DNA of 64,000 bases from Alviniconcha marisindica (Eukaryota > Mollusca > Gastropoda > Provannidae). The stretch lies in NCBI GenBank assembly GCA_018857735.1, contig JABMCL010000191.1, forward strand, positions 1,312,501-1,376,500. The letters are read 5' to 3'. Both the position numbers and the translations under genes were made by a program. Below, piece after piece: positions 44,230-56,069 of this stretch; within the stretch, counting starts at the first letter, position 1; the number at the start of each line of letters is the position of its first letter. Under the pieces are notes generated by a model, which did no database searches, was not told where the DNA came from, and was given only the letters and a program-made list of their open reading frames with translations.

Positions 44230-44465
44230 TTGTTCTCGTCAACTGCAAGTCATGGAGACAGCTGCAGGTCATAAAGACAGTCTTTGCGAGTCGTAAAAAC
44301 AAAGGAGACAGGTGCAAGTCACAAAAACAGCTTGTAAGTCACGAAGTCAGATGCAAGTCACGAAGACTGCTGCAAGTCACGAAGACTGCTGCAAGTTACG
44401 AAGACAGATGCAAGTCACGAAGACAGATGCAAGTCTTGATGACAGCTGCAAGACGTCAACACAGC
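44230..44465. repeat. 19-bp minisatellite
   Basis: Units TGCAAGTCACGAAGACTGC or ...ACAGA, perfect at about 44352-44430 and degenerate on both sides. Confidence 0.9.
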
Positions 44466-44676
44466 TGAGTTGTTCTTTGCTAATAGTGACAGAGTAGAGG
44501 TAAACTGGACATGTCAACAACATTAAAATGAAGCATTTTACAATGCAATGTTACTGTAGTATCTGTTTCGCAATACCAAAAATGGTGTAGGTCTTCACAC
44601 AATAAATGATACACTTACACAGCGCCTACCATGCAGTCATAGGCGCTTTACAGTGAAAAAAAGACATCCATATAGG

Positions 44677-44707
<31 letters not shown>

Positions 44708-44985
44708 GAGAGAGAGAGAGAGTTGTAGGGGTGGGGATGAGCTGGGAAAACCACCCAAGTCGCGATAAAATAGAAAAGACAAACGTGAGAGATAATTTCA
44801 TTAGCCGAGTTGCCACAAATTTGAGAAAAGTTAGGTTCTGAGCTATAATTTGTTTTATGTTTTTTTGTATTTTTTTAGCTATAATTGTAATTTATTTAAA
44901 CACTTTTTTATGTATATGTCTTACGTTGAATTATTATGCATTTTTAATTTAAATTGTATTTATTTACATGTTACACTGATGGTCT
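44466..44985. other. No gene; SINE-like tail and microsatellite
   Basis: CACTTACACAGCGCCTACCA and AGGCGCTTTACAGTG (44605-44655) resemble an AGCGC-type retroelement tail. (CA)n at 44680-44702 and (GA)n at 44707-44722 follow, then an AT-rich stretch. Confidence 0.45.
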
Positions 44986-44988
44986 GTT

Positions 44989-45592
44989 TCAAAGCAAATT
45001 TCCTTTTACAGGAGAATACAAAAATATCTTACTTTTTAAAGGAGAAAGGGTTGCACAGTATCTGATAGAGTAAGGCAGTTCATTCCAAACTTGGGGTCCA
45101 GAGCGAGAGAAACTGCGGAAGCCACGCTGTTTCCTGTTGTACCTGTTCACTTTGAATAATCTCGTATGAGAAAAGATCGAAGGGTGCAGATGGTGTGTAC
45201 ACTTGAAGAAGATCCAAAAGGTATTTAGGAACAGAGCCAGTCATTACTTTAATACAGAGAAAGCACGCTGTACATCTGATATGCAACTCGGCCGGAAGCC
45301 AGAGAAGTTCCTGAAGGAGAGGTGTGCAGGTTTGCCTTTGAGTGGACCTGAAAAGTAGCCTAGCTGCAGAGTTTTGGACTGTTTGAAGAAGTTGAATGAC
45401 AGAGTGTGCAGAGCCAGTGAGAATGGATTTACAGTAATCAAGCCCGGAAAGAGTACAAACGCTGACAAATGTTTTGGGTTGCCGTGACATATTGGTGGAT
45501 CGTACCAGAGCTCCTAGATCTATGCTATTACAGCAAGCAATAATAATAGTAGTTTTCCTACTCCACCAAAAAAAAACCCAACAATCAAACAA
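44989..45592 (-). pseudogene. CR1/L2-like LINE reverse transcriptase, C-terminal part
   Basis: Minus-strand frame from 45592: SGLDYCKSILTGSAHSVIQL, LQTVQNSAARLLF, TPLLQELLWLPAELHIR, LLDLLQVYTPS, then, after a one-base shift near 45130, SFSRSGPQVWNELPYSIR and the stop at 44989-44991. This is the thumb and C-terminus of a CR1/L2 RT (LDYCxSLL, VQNxAARL and LxWLP are hallmarks). The catalytic motifs are lost by truncation. About 600 bp remain. Confidence 0.85.
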
Positions 45593-45814
45593 ACATAAAA
45601 AGCATAAATTCTAATTTTGGAACAAAGCAGATGAAACCGGAGCGATGCACTGAAGTTAGCCGTGACATCTCACATTTCTGTATGTTTGTTTTTTGTTTGC
45701 TTTGCTTTGTGTTGTTGTTCATCGCGTGATCGTGTAAGGGAAATCCCTGCCTCTAATCTCATCAGTCTGTCCTTGTATACCGAGAAATGTCTGTGTTTGG
45801 TGTCGGCAGGTTCA
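45593..45814. other. No gene recognised
   Basis: Ordinary sequence between the LINE and the 38-bp minisatellite; a 63-codon frame at 45662 is Cys/Phe-rich without a known motif. Confidence 0.3.
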
Positions 45815-46400
45815 CTATATCGGCCGAACAGCGGGTGTAACAGAAGACGGTAGACTAACGGCTGAACTCTGGGTGTTCCAGAAGACGGTAGATTAACAGC
45901 GAAACAGGAAGTGTTCCAGAAGACTGTAGATTAACAGCGGAACAGTCAGACCAGCAGCGGAACAGTGAGTGTTACATATGTGTGTTACAGAAAGACGGCA
46001 GACTATCGGCCGAACAGCGGGTGTTACAGAAGACAGTAGACTAACAGCGGAACAATGAGTGTTACAGAAGACGGTAGACTAACGGCTGAACTGCTCTGGG
46101 TGTTCCAGAAGACGGTAGACTAACAGCGGAACAATGAGTGTTACAGAAGACGGTAGACTAACGGCTGAACTGCTCTGGGTGTTCCAGAAGACGGTAGACT
46201 AACAGCGGAACAGTGAGTGTTACAGAAGACGGTAGACTAACAGCGGAACAGTGAGTGTTACAGAAGACGGTAGACTAACGGCTGAACTCTGGGTGTTCCA
46301 GAAGACGGTAGATTAACAGCGAAACAGGAAGTGTAGATTAACAGCGGAACAGTCAGACCAGCAGCGGAACAGTGAGTGTTACATATGTGTGGTACGGGAA
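45815..46400. repeat. 38-bp minisatellite with two alternating unit types
   Basis: Type 1 contains AGCGGAACAGTGAGTGTTAC; type 2 contains GGCTGAACTSTGGGTGTTCC; both end CAGAAGACGGTAGACTAAC. The two types alternate in a higher-order pattern. The block TACATATGTGTG occurs at both ends of the array (about 45976 and 46382). Confidence 0.92.
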
Positions 46401-46560
46401 GACGGCCTGCTGAACGCAGACGGGAGTGCTAACCTTCGCGCCACCGGTTACCTGGCCCAGGAGGCGGCAGGCCTGGCTGAGAAGGAAGCAACCAGAGGTT
46501 TTTGTGCTGTTCTTGACGCCCCTCCAAGTGGGGCTGAGTGCGGACAGCTCAGTTCCAGAC
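46389..46560 (+). CDS. Unrecognised open frame at the minisatellite edge
   Basis: A GC-rich frame beginning near 46389 reads DGLLNADGSANLRATGYLAQ and AAGLAEKEATRGFCAVLDAP before running into (CA)n. Composition is protein-like and differs from the repeat, but no family, splice site or start is convincing. It could be part of an exon. Confidence 0.2.
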
Positions 46561-46574
46561 AGCGACGGAACAGA

Positions 46575-46622
<48 letters not shown>

Positions 46623-46677
46623 TATACATACACACGCGCGCGCGCGCGCGCGGGAGAGAGAGAGAGAGAGAGAGAGA
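46575..46677. repeat. Compound (CA)n-(CG)n-(GA)n microsatellite
   Basis: CA run, TATATACATACA, CG run 46633-46651, GA run to 46677. The CA/CG part is an alternating purine-pyrimidine tract able to adopt Z-DNA. Confidence 0.95.
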
Positions 46678-47708
46678 CTTCCATAGGAAAAAAACTGAAA
46701 TAATTTTGTTCAACTGTACATGCACACATACATAAAAACATCGCAAACATAAAGTTCCTCAGTAATAGGTAAATCAAAAGAGGAAGAAAAAAGACGAGGA
46801 TTTTGTTTCCATTTTTTTTTTCTTTCTTCAGTACAGTGTTCATACGCAAACGTCTGTGCCGTTGCCCACAGTAAGCTCCATGTTTACAGAACGATATGAC
46901 GTCAGAAATTCCGGACAACTTGCGGTACAAATGAGTTATGAGACTCCGAATAAGATGTGCAAACAAGGTTTGTCGCCTAGGAGGGCAAAATACCCCACGC
47001 CGTGTGCGCAGTGATACTGTAAGCCACAGCGTTATATTTGTGTGTGTGTATATATAGAGAGAGAGAGAGAGAGGGAGAGAGAGAGAGAGAGAGTCCAAGC
47101 ATGTTTTGTTTTGGAAACGTTTTACTCCGAATTTTCGCCCTTGAGGGCTTTGTCAAGGCCTGCCCGGTCGGCTTGACTGATTCCTACCCAGAGTCACAGA
47201 GAGCCTTGTTTATATATATATATGCACACTTTGTCTGGTTATTCGTAATAATACATTAACACACTTAGTTTGATCGCAAAGAGATCAATGAGACAGAAAA
47301 CGCAGGATTGACAAACATTCAATGAAGTTTTGAACACAGAAATCCCATTTTTCACAACACACAATCGTTAGTCATAAGACATTATACACGCACAAAAACA
47401 AAGACCTCAGTCGTCTACTGTAACTTTGACCTGGCATGCGATACACGGTTAGTTAGTTAGGTAGTTGGTGCTTTGAGCCCAGTCAGCCACATAGGGCTTT
47501 ATCACAGCTAAAAATCAACTTCATTTCCTACTTATTCATAAGACAAATTTTAAGACGTTTCACATAAAAATTAAAGCAACTCTTTCAAAGCGTTTCACGG
47601 AAACATTTCATATTTCCGGATGGATACACGTTCCGAAAGAGTGAATACAAAGATCTCTTTTCGAAATATTTCTTCCTGATCTCCAACAAGCCAGCACATT
47701 CAATCAAG

Positions 47709-47793
<85 letters not shown>

Positions 47794-48160
47794 GAGGCGA
47801 GATGGGGGGGGGGGGGGGAGAGAAGAGCAAAAGAAGAAGAAGAACATCCGACCTTGGAAAAGGAAGAAGGGTTCCAGTTCCAAACATCCAAGGGGATGAA
47901 TGGGAAAACCGGAGTACCCGGGGAAAACCCCATTAGTCAGATGCAGTGAAAACCTTATGATATTAATCTTGATGAAGGTTTCACTGCCGTCAAAGCTCAG
48001 GAAAACCAAACAAACCAAACAAACCAAAGGGAGAGAGAGAGGGGGGGGGGAGAGAGAGACCTACACACGCGCACATACACTCTCACACATGCGCATAATT
48101 ATACGCACTATTGCAGTACTGTGGTAGGCTACAGTGAAGGCATCGGAGCGAGTGGGAGGG
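46678..48160. other. No gene recognised; (GA)n microsatellites
   Basis: GA runs at 47057-47093 and 47712-47791, poly-G at 47805-47817 and again near 48040. GTTAGTTAGTTAGGTAGTTG at 47447 followed by GTGCTTTGAGCCCAGTCAGC matches 32218-32245 and is a dispersed tail. Confidence 0.5.
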
Positions 48161-48166
48161 AGCAAA

Positions 48167-49361
48167 AAGCCTACATATTCAACAGCATATTTACAGCCAC
48201 GTAAAGTCGAAATAGACACTAGCCAAGTGACAGCCAAGTATGGTTATTGTCTTTCATTCATTCCATTTGGTTGCCTGCTGCCGAGTTTATCAATCAACAA
48301 TCATGTGTGTGTCCATGTCTTTTCTGTCATTCACACTGAACAATCGGTTGCATTTTTGGACATGGACATTTCCCTGAAACAGGGAAAACTAACAACATCC
48401 ATTCATTACAAAGCAACCGAATCTCACTCGTACTTGGACTACCGTTCTTTTCACAGTCCTAGCACGAAAAATAGCATCCCATCTTCTCTCAGTTTCTGAG
48501 ACTTCATCGCCCGTGTTCTGACGACACAGACTTCGAAGAAAAAGCAGAGGAAATGGTTGAATTCTTCATCCAAAGACACTTCCCTGAAGACATAGTTAGC
48601 ACTACTCTTGAGAAAGTCAGAACCATTCCACGGCAGCAAACTCTACAGCCCAACGACAAAACAGCCACCCAGAAAAGACCAATCATCAGTTTGTTGTACC
48701 ACCCATCCACCAGCCGGGTACGCAAAATCATCCAATCCAATTGGAGCCTTTTGCAATCACGCGCCGAATTAGCAGCTATCTTCAGTCGGCCACCACTCAT
48801 CGCATACAAACGCGACACTAATATCCGTGACATGCTAGTGCGATCTAAGCTGCGTCAACCAGCCACAAGAACACCAGGGACCACTCCATACAATCAAGCA
48901 AAATGTGGAACATGTTCTTTCTTCTACACCAACACCAACGTTACTGACCCTAAGTCCCAGATGAACATCACGAAGCAGTTCAACTGCCTGACGTACAACA
49001 TTGTATACGTCATTCATTACACCAAATGCGCTCAACTCTGCATCGGTGAAACTGGACGCACCATTTACACCCGCTTCAAAGAACACCATGATGACATTAA
49101 ACACCGGAGAGACAAACCTGTTGCTAATCACTTCAATCAAAATGACCACACCATCCACAGCATTCGCGTAAAAGGACTATGGCTTCTCTTCACAGACAGT
49201 GTGAATGACAGAAAAGACATGGAATCACACTTGATTGATAAACTCGGCAGCAGGCAACCAGGTGGAATGAATGAAAGACAATAACCATACTTGGCTGTCA
49301 TTTGGCTGGCGTCTATTTCGACATTATGTGGCTGTAAATATGCTGTTGAATATGTAGGCTT
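48167..49361 (+). mobile_element. Penelope-like element flanked by inverted copies of its 3' end
   Basis: The coding region of RT end plus GIY-YIG lies between inverted repeats 48167-48295 and 49233-49361 (129 bp each, roughly 90% identical). The right arm includes the last codons of the protein, so the left arm is an inverted copy of the element's own 3' end. Penelope elements are known for such partial, inverted terminal copies (pseudo-LTRs), which result from their unusual replication. Confidence 0.8.
48310..49284 (+). pseudogene. Penelope-like RT C-terminus and GIY-YIG endonuclease
   Basis: The first part (48310-48500) reads VAFLDMDISLKQGKLTTSIH and SHSYLDYRSFHSP, the palm/thumb end of a Penelope RT. 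A one-base shift near 48500 moves to FLRLHRPCSDDTDF. From 48553 the frame is open for 244 codons: a basic linker with CGTCSFF, then the GIY-YIG module NIVYVIHYTKC...CIGETGRTIYTRFKEHHDDI and PVANHFN, ending in TAA at 49282-49284. The GIY-YIG signature is modified here to VYV/CIG; catalytic Arg (in GRTIYTR), His and Asn are present. The N-terminal RT motifs are missing. Confidence 0.85.
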
Positions 49362-49449
49362 CCCTGCATTGCTTAGCGTTCTCGTGAATCGTTTTCTTCT
49401 TATTGAAAAGGGAGTCCGATTTGCCCCAAACCGTTGGCCAGCTTTCCCA

Positions 49450-49530
49450 GGTATGGGGCAACGTACCCCGACATGGGGCAACGTACCCCGACATGGAGAT
49501 ACTTACCTCGACATGGGGCAGGTTGGTCCC
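49450..49530. repeat. ~20-bp tandem repeat
   Basis: GACATGGGGCAACGTACCCC units, about four, the last two diverged. Confidence 0.7.
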
Positions 49531-49639
49531 TGTGTCACTAGGTCAGCTGTGAGCCAAGCTGTTACAATAGCTTTGTCTTTTATCAATATCACAAAGTTAG
49601 CAAGATATTGACGCTCGGTTTAAACCATGAACTGTTCCT

Positions 49640-50085
49640 CTAATTCTATTAAAATATTCTTCACACTGCTTTGAGAGCAAAAGAGGGCCGACTGGCCCCG
49701 GTTTCCCCTAGTTATAGAACAGGTGAGTCTTGAGAGCGGTTTTGAAAGAGGCAGAAGAATCAGAGTGGTGAAGTGTTTGAGGCAAACGTTTTTAAAAAGA
49801 AGGGCCAGCGAAAGAAGACTATCTTTCACTAAATGTATCGCCCTTATAGAACCGCACTGGCTGACTGGGCGTAAAACACCAATTTCCTTACTTCACAAAA
49901 TGTTTTTTGTGCTTACACAAGGGGTGACAAAGTACGGATGTCGGATGCGGACCGTAATTGTCTGGTTGGAGTATAAGGTTGAAGGAGCTCAGATACCGAG
50001 GGATGTGCCACAGGTGGAATCGAAGCAGATGAGATTTTGTATTGACAGCGATGTGTCACTGGTAGCCATTGAAGTTTGAATAATA
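49640..50085 (-). pseudogene. CR1/L2-like LINE C-terminal remnant
   Basis: Minus-strand reading, with several frame changes, gives NTKSHLLRFHLWHIPRYLSS and, near the end, a hydrophobic LFKNVCLKHFTTLILLPL segment and FKTALKTHLF-like end. The order (substrate-binding linker, PxYLSxLL, C-terminal helix) fits a CR1/L2 end, head-to-head with the plus-strand remnant at 50111. Confidence 0.55.
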
Positions 50086-50110
50086 ATAAGAATAGATCAT
50101 TCTTGTAAAG

Positions 50111-50628
50111 CGCTATATATAGAAACGCAGGTGAATCAGTTGTGTAAAGTTCTAAATTTCCTCAGTAAGATCTGTTCTTTCCTGACTGTTGATGCTGCAA
50201 ATACATTGGCTGTAGCCTTCATTCTATCCCGTCTTGATTATTGTATTCCTCTTTTGGCTGGCCTTCCTGATCACAAACTCGCAAAGCTTCAACGCATACA
50301 GAATAGTGCTGCCAGACTCGTCCTCGGCGTGAAAGCACTACTCCACTCCTGAAAATTCTTCACTGGCTGCATGTTAAAGCCAGGATAGAATACAAAGTCT
50401 CTACCCTTAGCTATCGATACCTCAACTCTGTTGCGATCTGTGCGAGCTTTTCCAACCCTCTGGAACTCTATTTTTAGACTCTTCCCTCTTAGTTGTTCCG
50501 CGATTCCCTCTGAACACTTTCGGAAAAAGATCGTTTTCTGTGCCACTTGTACACGACAGACAGAGCCAATGCCTAACCACGTTTAAAAACAGCTAAAAAC
50601 GTATCTGTTCACAAAACGCCTGTCGTAG
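50111..50628 (+). pseudogene. CR1/L2-like LINE C-terminal remnant
   Basis: The first frame reads LCKVLNFLSKICSFLTVDAA, then ILSRLDYCIPLLAGLPDHKL and LQRIQNSAARLVLGV, hallmarks of the CR1/L2 RT thumb. After a frameshift near 50340, LKILHWLHVKARIEYKV continues, and later frames carry the C-terminus before (GA)n at 50630. Catalytic motifs are absent. The RT thumb is clear; the extent of the tail is approximate. Confidence 0.8.
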
Positions 50629-50629
50629 A

Positions 50630-50916
50630 GGAGAGAGAGAGAGGGGGGGGGGGGGGGGAGACAGAGAGAGACACAGACAGACGAGAAAGGGTACAGAACA
50701 AATAAATTGTGTATAATTATTGTTTTATTACTAGTTTTAAATTTGTTTTATCATTTTTATTTTATTTTTTGAAAACAACCTGTAAACATTGTTCTAGTTA
50801 TGCTGCTTTTATTAGTCTGTGATTAGAAGTGACTGTTGCGTAATGTTTTAATAAGATACGTGGGCTCAAAGTGGCATACTCCGTTACGGGTGCACACGTG
50901 GGTTCGCGCGTGTAGT
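50630..50916. other. AT-rich 3' UTR-like stretch
   Basis: (GA)n/poly-G at 50630-50659, then AT-rich DNA, probably the UTR of the preceding LINE remnant. Confidence 0.4.
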
Positions 50917-50936
50917 GTGTGTGTGTGTGTGTGTGT

Positions 50937-51004
<68 letters not shown>

Positions 51005-51007
51005 TGG

Positions 51008-51075
<68 letters not shown>

Positions 51076-51099
51076 TACGTGCGTGTGTGTGTGTGTGTA
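50917..51099. repeat. (GT)n-(GTGC)n microsatellite
   Basis: GT run to about 50986, then about 22 GTGC tetranucleotides, then GT. Confidence 0.97.
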
Positions 51100-51413
51100 A
51101 TGCATTATTTGCAGATTGTTTTAATGCCTTAATTCGTATATGTATATTCTACAGGCTATGTTTTAAAATCAATTTTAAATATTCGTGTATTAGTATATGT
51201 ATAGAGAGAATGACATTTTTTTAAACTCTTGTTTTAGGCTTATTTAAGTAACATATTGATGTGTGTTTCTATTACATTTGTTAATTTGTACAGCGCTAAG
51301 AGTTCATATAATTGTTGTTGATAATAAATCATGAACCGGTGTAAAGGAGTTTTGAATGTGTGATTCGTCCGGCCATTTTGCGATTGACGGGACTATAAAA
51401 AGCCCAAGAACAC

Positions 51414-51690
<277 letters not shown>

Positions 51691-52234
51691 CTGTGTTTGC
51701 CTGTCTCCTTTATCTGTCTGCCTCTCTCTCTGATGGCACTGAATCCAAACAAAACAAAAAGCATATTGATGGCGACGAGACAGAAACAGCAGAAATAACA
51801 GCTCCCCTTAAATTTAAACTTCGAGACAACACCAATAGAACAGGTTTCAAAACATCACCTACTTGGAGTAACTGTAGACGAGGAGCTAAAGTGGCAAACG
51901 CATATTAACAATATTTGCAGAACCGTTTCTAGAAATATTTTTCTTTAAAAACTAAGCCAAATTGTCATCCATAAAGAAAAATTTGCCTCTTTTTTTTGCA
52001 CACATTATGTCACACATAAACTATGTTTCAAATTAATGGGATGGATGTGCCTGTGTGCACATGAAGCAACTGTACTCTCTCCACAAACGTGCCATAAATT
52101 CTTAATGCCAAGCCCTAATGTGGATGGACTACAATCAAAAGTGCTGTGCTCTCAAATTACTCCCTATTACTCAACAAAAGTGTTCTAATGTATAAGAAAT
52201 CTTTTATACCCACTGCTGTGTAATTTAGATTTAG

Positions 52235-52280
52235 TTAAATGAAGTGTTGTGTGTTTATGTGTGTGTGTGGTGGTGTGTGT

Positions 52281-52362
<82 letters not shown>

Positions 52363-52371
52363 TTGTGTGTG

Positions 52372-52437
<66 letters not shown>

Positions 52438-52734
52438 TTGTGTGTTGGGTGGCTGTGGTTGTCTGTGGTGGTGCTGTGTGTGTGTGCCGCGCGCTTCGAA
52501 CGTGACAACAATGTGTTTGCGGGTGTATGTCAGTGGAAGAAGCCGGGGCGGGAGAGGGGGGGAGAAAATGTGAGAGTGAGATATATACATATATTTCTTT
52601 TACGTTTTATTTTATTTATTGTTATTTTAAATGTACCTTTTTGAGTCTTGAGCCCATGTGTCAAAGGAAAATTATCATTTTTATGCTTTGCATATTGATG
52701 AATAATAAAGATTTATTTGATTTGATTTGTTCAC
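52235..52734 (+). mobile_element. Nested insertion: (GT)n and a truncated LINE 3' end
   Basis: (GT)n 52258-52446, then non-coding sequence ending AATAATAAAGATTTATTTGA and TTTGATTTG, a LINE-like polyadenylation/tail. It separates RT pieces that are contiguous in related elements. Confidence 0.6.
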
Positions 52735-52899
52735 GGCAAAGCCCCTCGATACCTGAAAGATCTCATGATTCCTTCTAAGAAGAACGTCTTTACGTTCATA
52801 GGAATAAACAACTTTTGCCCAGAACAAGGACTGATATATTTAAAACGAGTTTCTCCTTTTCAGGCTCTTTAGCGTGGAGTAGTTTACCTCATCATACCT

Positions 52900-53385
52900 C
52901 CCCGGGGAGCGGGGATAGCTCAGTGGTTAGAGCGCCGGACTCGTGATCGAAAGGTCCCGGGTTCAATTCCCCGCAGGAGCGGCGGGAAAATTTCTTCTTC
53001 AGGGTCAACTTTCAGCGCTGACTCTTATTTCGGTATCCGTTCCACCCCCGTGTTCCCGTGTTACCGCAGTAGCACGTAAAAAAACCGGTCATTCTGCCAA
53101 AAGTGCAGGTGGCAGGTTACAGCTAAACACACACGTACCCTACCTATGTGGCTTTAAATGAAGTGACACTGTAAACTGGTGCATGGTTGTATGGTATAAA
53201 AAGAACTTGCGCCGAGACCGCAGAAGGTTCATATAGCACCAGCCATGCAACTACCAAATAGCACTGTCAGTACACAACCGCTATGAAAGGAATGAGTTAC
53301 TCATTTAGAATCGCATGCAACAAAAGCACAGTGAGTCTGCTCGAGAGCAGAGAACAGCGCTATATAAAAGTGATCAATAATGATA
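52900..53385 (+). mobile_element. tRNA-derived SINE family 1, full copy inside a LINE
   Basis: The head has A box TAGCTCAGTGG (52917-52927) and B box GGTTCAATTCC; the anticodon loop CTCGTGA would give CGT (threonine), but the anticodon stem is poorly paired. Body and AGCGCTATATAAAA tail match 2542-3010. It splits the LINE codons LPHH | LRYPME, and ATCAT on both sides (about 52891 and 53384) may be the target duplication. Confidence 0.88.
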
Positions 53386-53458
53386 ATCATCTCAGATACC
53401 CCATGGAATTAAAAACATTCGAAAGGAAAGCATTTCAGGCACACACTAAGCCACCTTG

Positions 53459-54035
53459 ATACCTTTTTCTTCCATTCGCCCGACACCTTGACACAAAATG
53501 TACTGTATTTTTTCCCCCTTGCGTGTTCTTGTCAAGTTTTGCATTTATATTTCACAAGAAAATCAACTTTCAATATTCGTATTTCCATGCGTTATTGTAC
53601 CCTTTTCATTTTCCTTGTGGTCATCATTTTAATGCTGTGCTCTCAAATTACTCCCTCTAGACAGACAACTATTACTCAACAAATAGTATGAGTGTATGTG
53701 CCGCCGTTTAACTTCCAATCTTGCTAGATGTGATCTTGTTTTTTTACAATATGCAATAGATAGAGAGATATTTCGCTTTCCTTTTTTAGTGTAAAATGAT
53801 TTTGTAATCTCTCTCCTGAAAATTCAGATTTGCATCTGTCTTACTTTACTGAATTTGTATGTTGCGAAGTTTTAGACAGTAATAGTTTTTTTCTTTTTTC
53901 TTAAGATGTGTTTTAGTTTGCCGCAATTATTTGTATTCTTGTTTGACGTATTGAGTGTTGCTGTGTTTGTCATCAGGGACAGATTTGTGAAAAAGCCGAC
54001 TTGTGCTCAAATCTTTATCCTTGTGAAAGATAAAA

Positions 54036-54039
<4 letters not shown>
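53459..54039. other. Probable LINE 3' UTR and AT-rich DNA
   Basis: 53630-53690 repeats GTGCTCTCAAATTACTCCCT and TATTACTCAACAAA seen at 52146-52180, so it is related LINE sequence. Nothing else is recognised. Confidence 0.4.

Positions 54040-54114
<75 letters not shown>
54040..54114. repeat. (CT)n microsatellite
   Basis: About 37 CT units directly abutting a LINE 3' end. Confidence 0.97.
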
Positions 54115-54115
<1 letters not shown>

Positions 54116-54116
54116 A

Positions 54117-54522
54117 CGTATTTAAAACTAGCATATCCTTCGCTGGAGCGTCCCTCTGGAACTCCCTGCCTCAAAATATAAAATATGTATTTCTGTTCCT
54201 TGTTTCAAACGTAATCTGCACAAATATATGTCTGAGAATAACCTTTCGTCAAATTTGGACAGATTTGTTTGAATCACGAGTTTGCCTAAAAATATGAGTG
54301 TTGTATACAAGTATGCCCATGAAAGAAATTTAATTCTGATGTTTCTGCACATTTGTAGGAACTGTGAAACTGCATTAATCAATTGCTTAATCGTGCTTAT
54401 AATATTTGTTTGTGGTATTGTCGCGTTTATTTGTGTTTGTTAGCAAGGACTGGCTGTTAGATAGGTCCAAATGGATCTAACGCTAATGTCCTTGAGTATT
54501 AAAGTTTTCGAGTTCGAGATAT
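54117..54522 (+). mobile_element. LINE 3' end, second copy of 5982-6387
   Basis: TTTAAAACTAGCATATCCTT, a WNSLPQ-coding segment, the same 3' UTR and AAAGTTTTCGAGTTCGAG tail. Small indels separate it from the copy at 6 kb. Confidence 0.9.
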
Positions 54523-54782
54523 AGAGAGAATATCATCATGTGCCAAGCTGACAGGTGTGTTTGGTTGTTATTGCCAAAGCAATCGATGCCTGCAAGGCTG
54601 AGCGGGTCAGGCCGCTATGTGCGGAAGGCGGGTGGTTGCCTGGCCCCCTGCCGATTGCTGGTGCACTCCTATACACTTCTCACCGTCCCTGGGCCACTGC
54701 CGGGCCGGGCCTCAGACACCAAAACTGATTCGCCGACACAGGAGCTGGCGGCTTTGCTTACCCCAGTACCCTGCAACTGGGT

Positions 54783-54822
<40 letters not shown>

Positions 54823-55590
54823 CTTTCTCCATGCTACCGCTACAAATGGCAGCCTTTGTGAAGGCTCAGCGCCGTCTGTGTTTGCCCCACGCCCCAAGCC
54901 GAACATGAGGGCGGGCATATTGTCCACCCCTTACCTGTACTCGGCATGGGCTCGCTCTTTTGAAACCTGAACTCAGACCGAAATCAGCTTGATTGGGCGC
55001 ATTTTACAGATTACATTTTCGTCAGTTATATTCGCTGATTTTCGTCAGTTGTTGCGATTGAAGTATTTGTTGACTTGAGAGTGCTGACAGCCACTGACTT
55101 TGCCGCCTTTTGTTCTTGTGGGGGGTGACTACCTGTTTGGGCAGACTGGCACTATTTGATATACAGATTTGACTGACAATTTAGATCATGTAATGTGCGA
55201 CCCAGTTATGGCAGATTCCCATATATGATCGTGTAGTGCGTGACCCTGTTTTGGCAGACAGACTGACTGTTGTGAACTGACTTCAATTGTAATAATTATA
55301 CTTATATACACAGCAAATATGGCGATTGCTGTGATTGTAGGCTGATGGAATTAATATTGTGATTAATATGGATTATGATGGCATTGTGTTAAATAATGGA
55401 TAGTTAGCTGTGTGTGTGTGTGGGGGGGGGGGGGGGGGGTGGGTGCAGGTGGGCAATGCGATATTTCTTAATGTGGGTGTAGGTCTGACTGTGTTTGTGG
55501 GAATGTGAGCGTTGTTTTGGCTGTGAACAGAAAGGCAGTGGAGGGTAGGAATATGAGTCATGACTGTGCATGTACTTACTCGATCTCAGA
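54523..55590. other. No gene recognised; poly-G tracts
   Basis: Poly-G at 54785-54821 and 55422-55439. 54540-54780 is GC-rich with an open frame but no known motif. 55100-55280 carries GTGCGACCCAGTTATGGCAG and GTGACCCTGTTTTGGCAGAC, degenerate members of the repeat at 56380-56910. Confidence 0.4.
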
Positions 55591-55596
55591 AGCGGG

Positions 55597-56062
55597 GGAC
55601 AGAGAGGTACTGGTGGGGACCGGAGAGGTAGGTCTACTGGTGGGGAACGGAAAGGTACTGGTGGAGAACAGAGAAGTACTGGAGGGGAACGGAGAGGTAC
55701 TGGTGGGGAACAGAGAGAGGTACTGGTGGAGAACAGAGATGTACTGGTGGGGGAAAGGAGAGGTACTGGTGGGGAACAGACAGGTCCAGGTGGGGAACGG
55801 AGAGGTACTGGTGGGGAACAGAGAGGTACTGGTGGGGAACGGAGAGGTACTGGAGGGAGACAGAGAGGTACCGGTGGGGACCGGAGAGGTACTGGTGGAG
55901 AACAGAGAGGCACTGGTGGAGAACGGAGAGGTTCTGGTGGGGAACAGACAGGTACTGGTGGGAGACGGGGAGGTATTGGTGGGAACCGGAGAGGTACTAG
56001 TAGAGAACAGAGAGGTACTGGTAAAGAAGGGAGAGATACTGGTAGAGAGCAGAGAGGTACTG
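55597..56062. repeat. 21-bp minisatellite
   Basis: About 22 units of GAGGTACTGGTGGGGAACRGA. The period is seven codons, so long frames (Gly-Glu-Arg or Val-Gly-Asn rich on plus, Pro-Val-Pro-Leu on minus) are artefacts. Confidence 0.95.
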
Positions 56063-56069
56063 GTGACGC

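Larger units (their letters stand above)
51733..53458 (+). mobile_element. LINE (same family as 5580-6387) split by two insertions
   Basis: Piece 1 (51733-52230): ALNPNKTKSILMATRQ, HLLGVTVDEELKWQTHIN, HI.HINYVS and LYSLHKRA, all RT palm/thumb. Piece 2 (52735-52895): HGKAPRYLKDLMIP and, in another frame, FKTSFSFSGSLAWSSLPHH. Piece 3 (53386-53458): LRYPMELKTFERKAFQAHT. The three pieces are collinear parts of one ORF end; the gaps hold (GT)n plus a nested LINE tail, and a SINE. Several frameshifts exist. Confidence 0.75.

Noticed and set aside
52911..52985. A genuine tRNA gene (threonine CGT)
   Set aside because: A and B boxes are present, but the anticodon stem is poorly paired and the sequence continues into a body shared with 2542-3010, so it is a SINE head.
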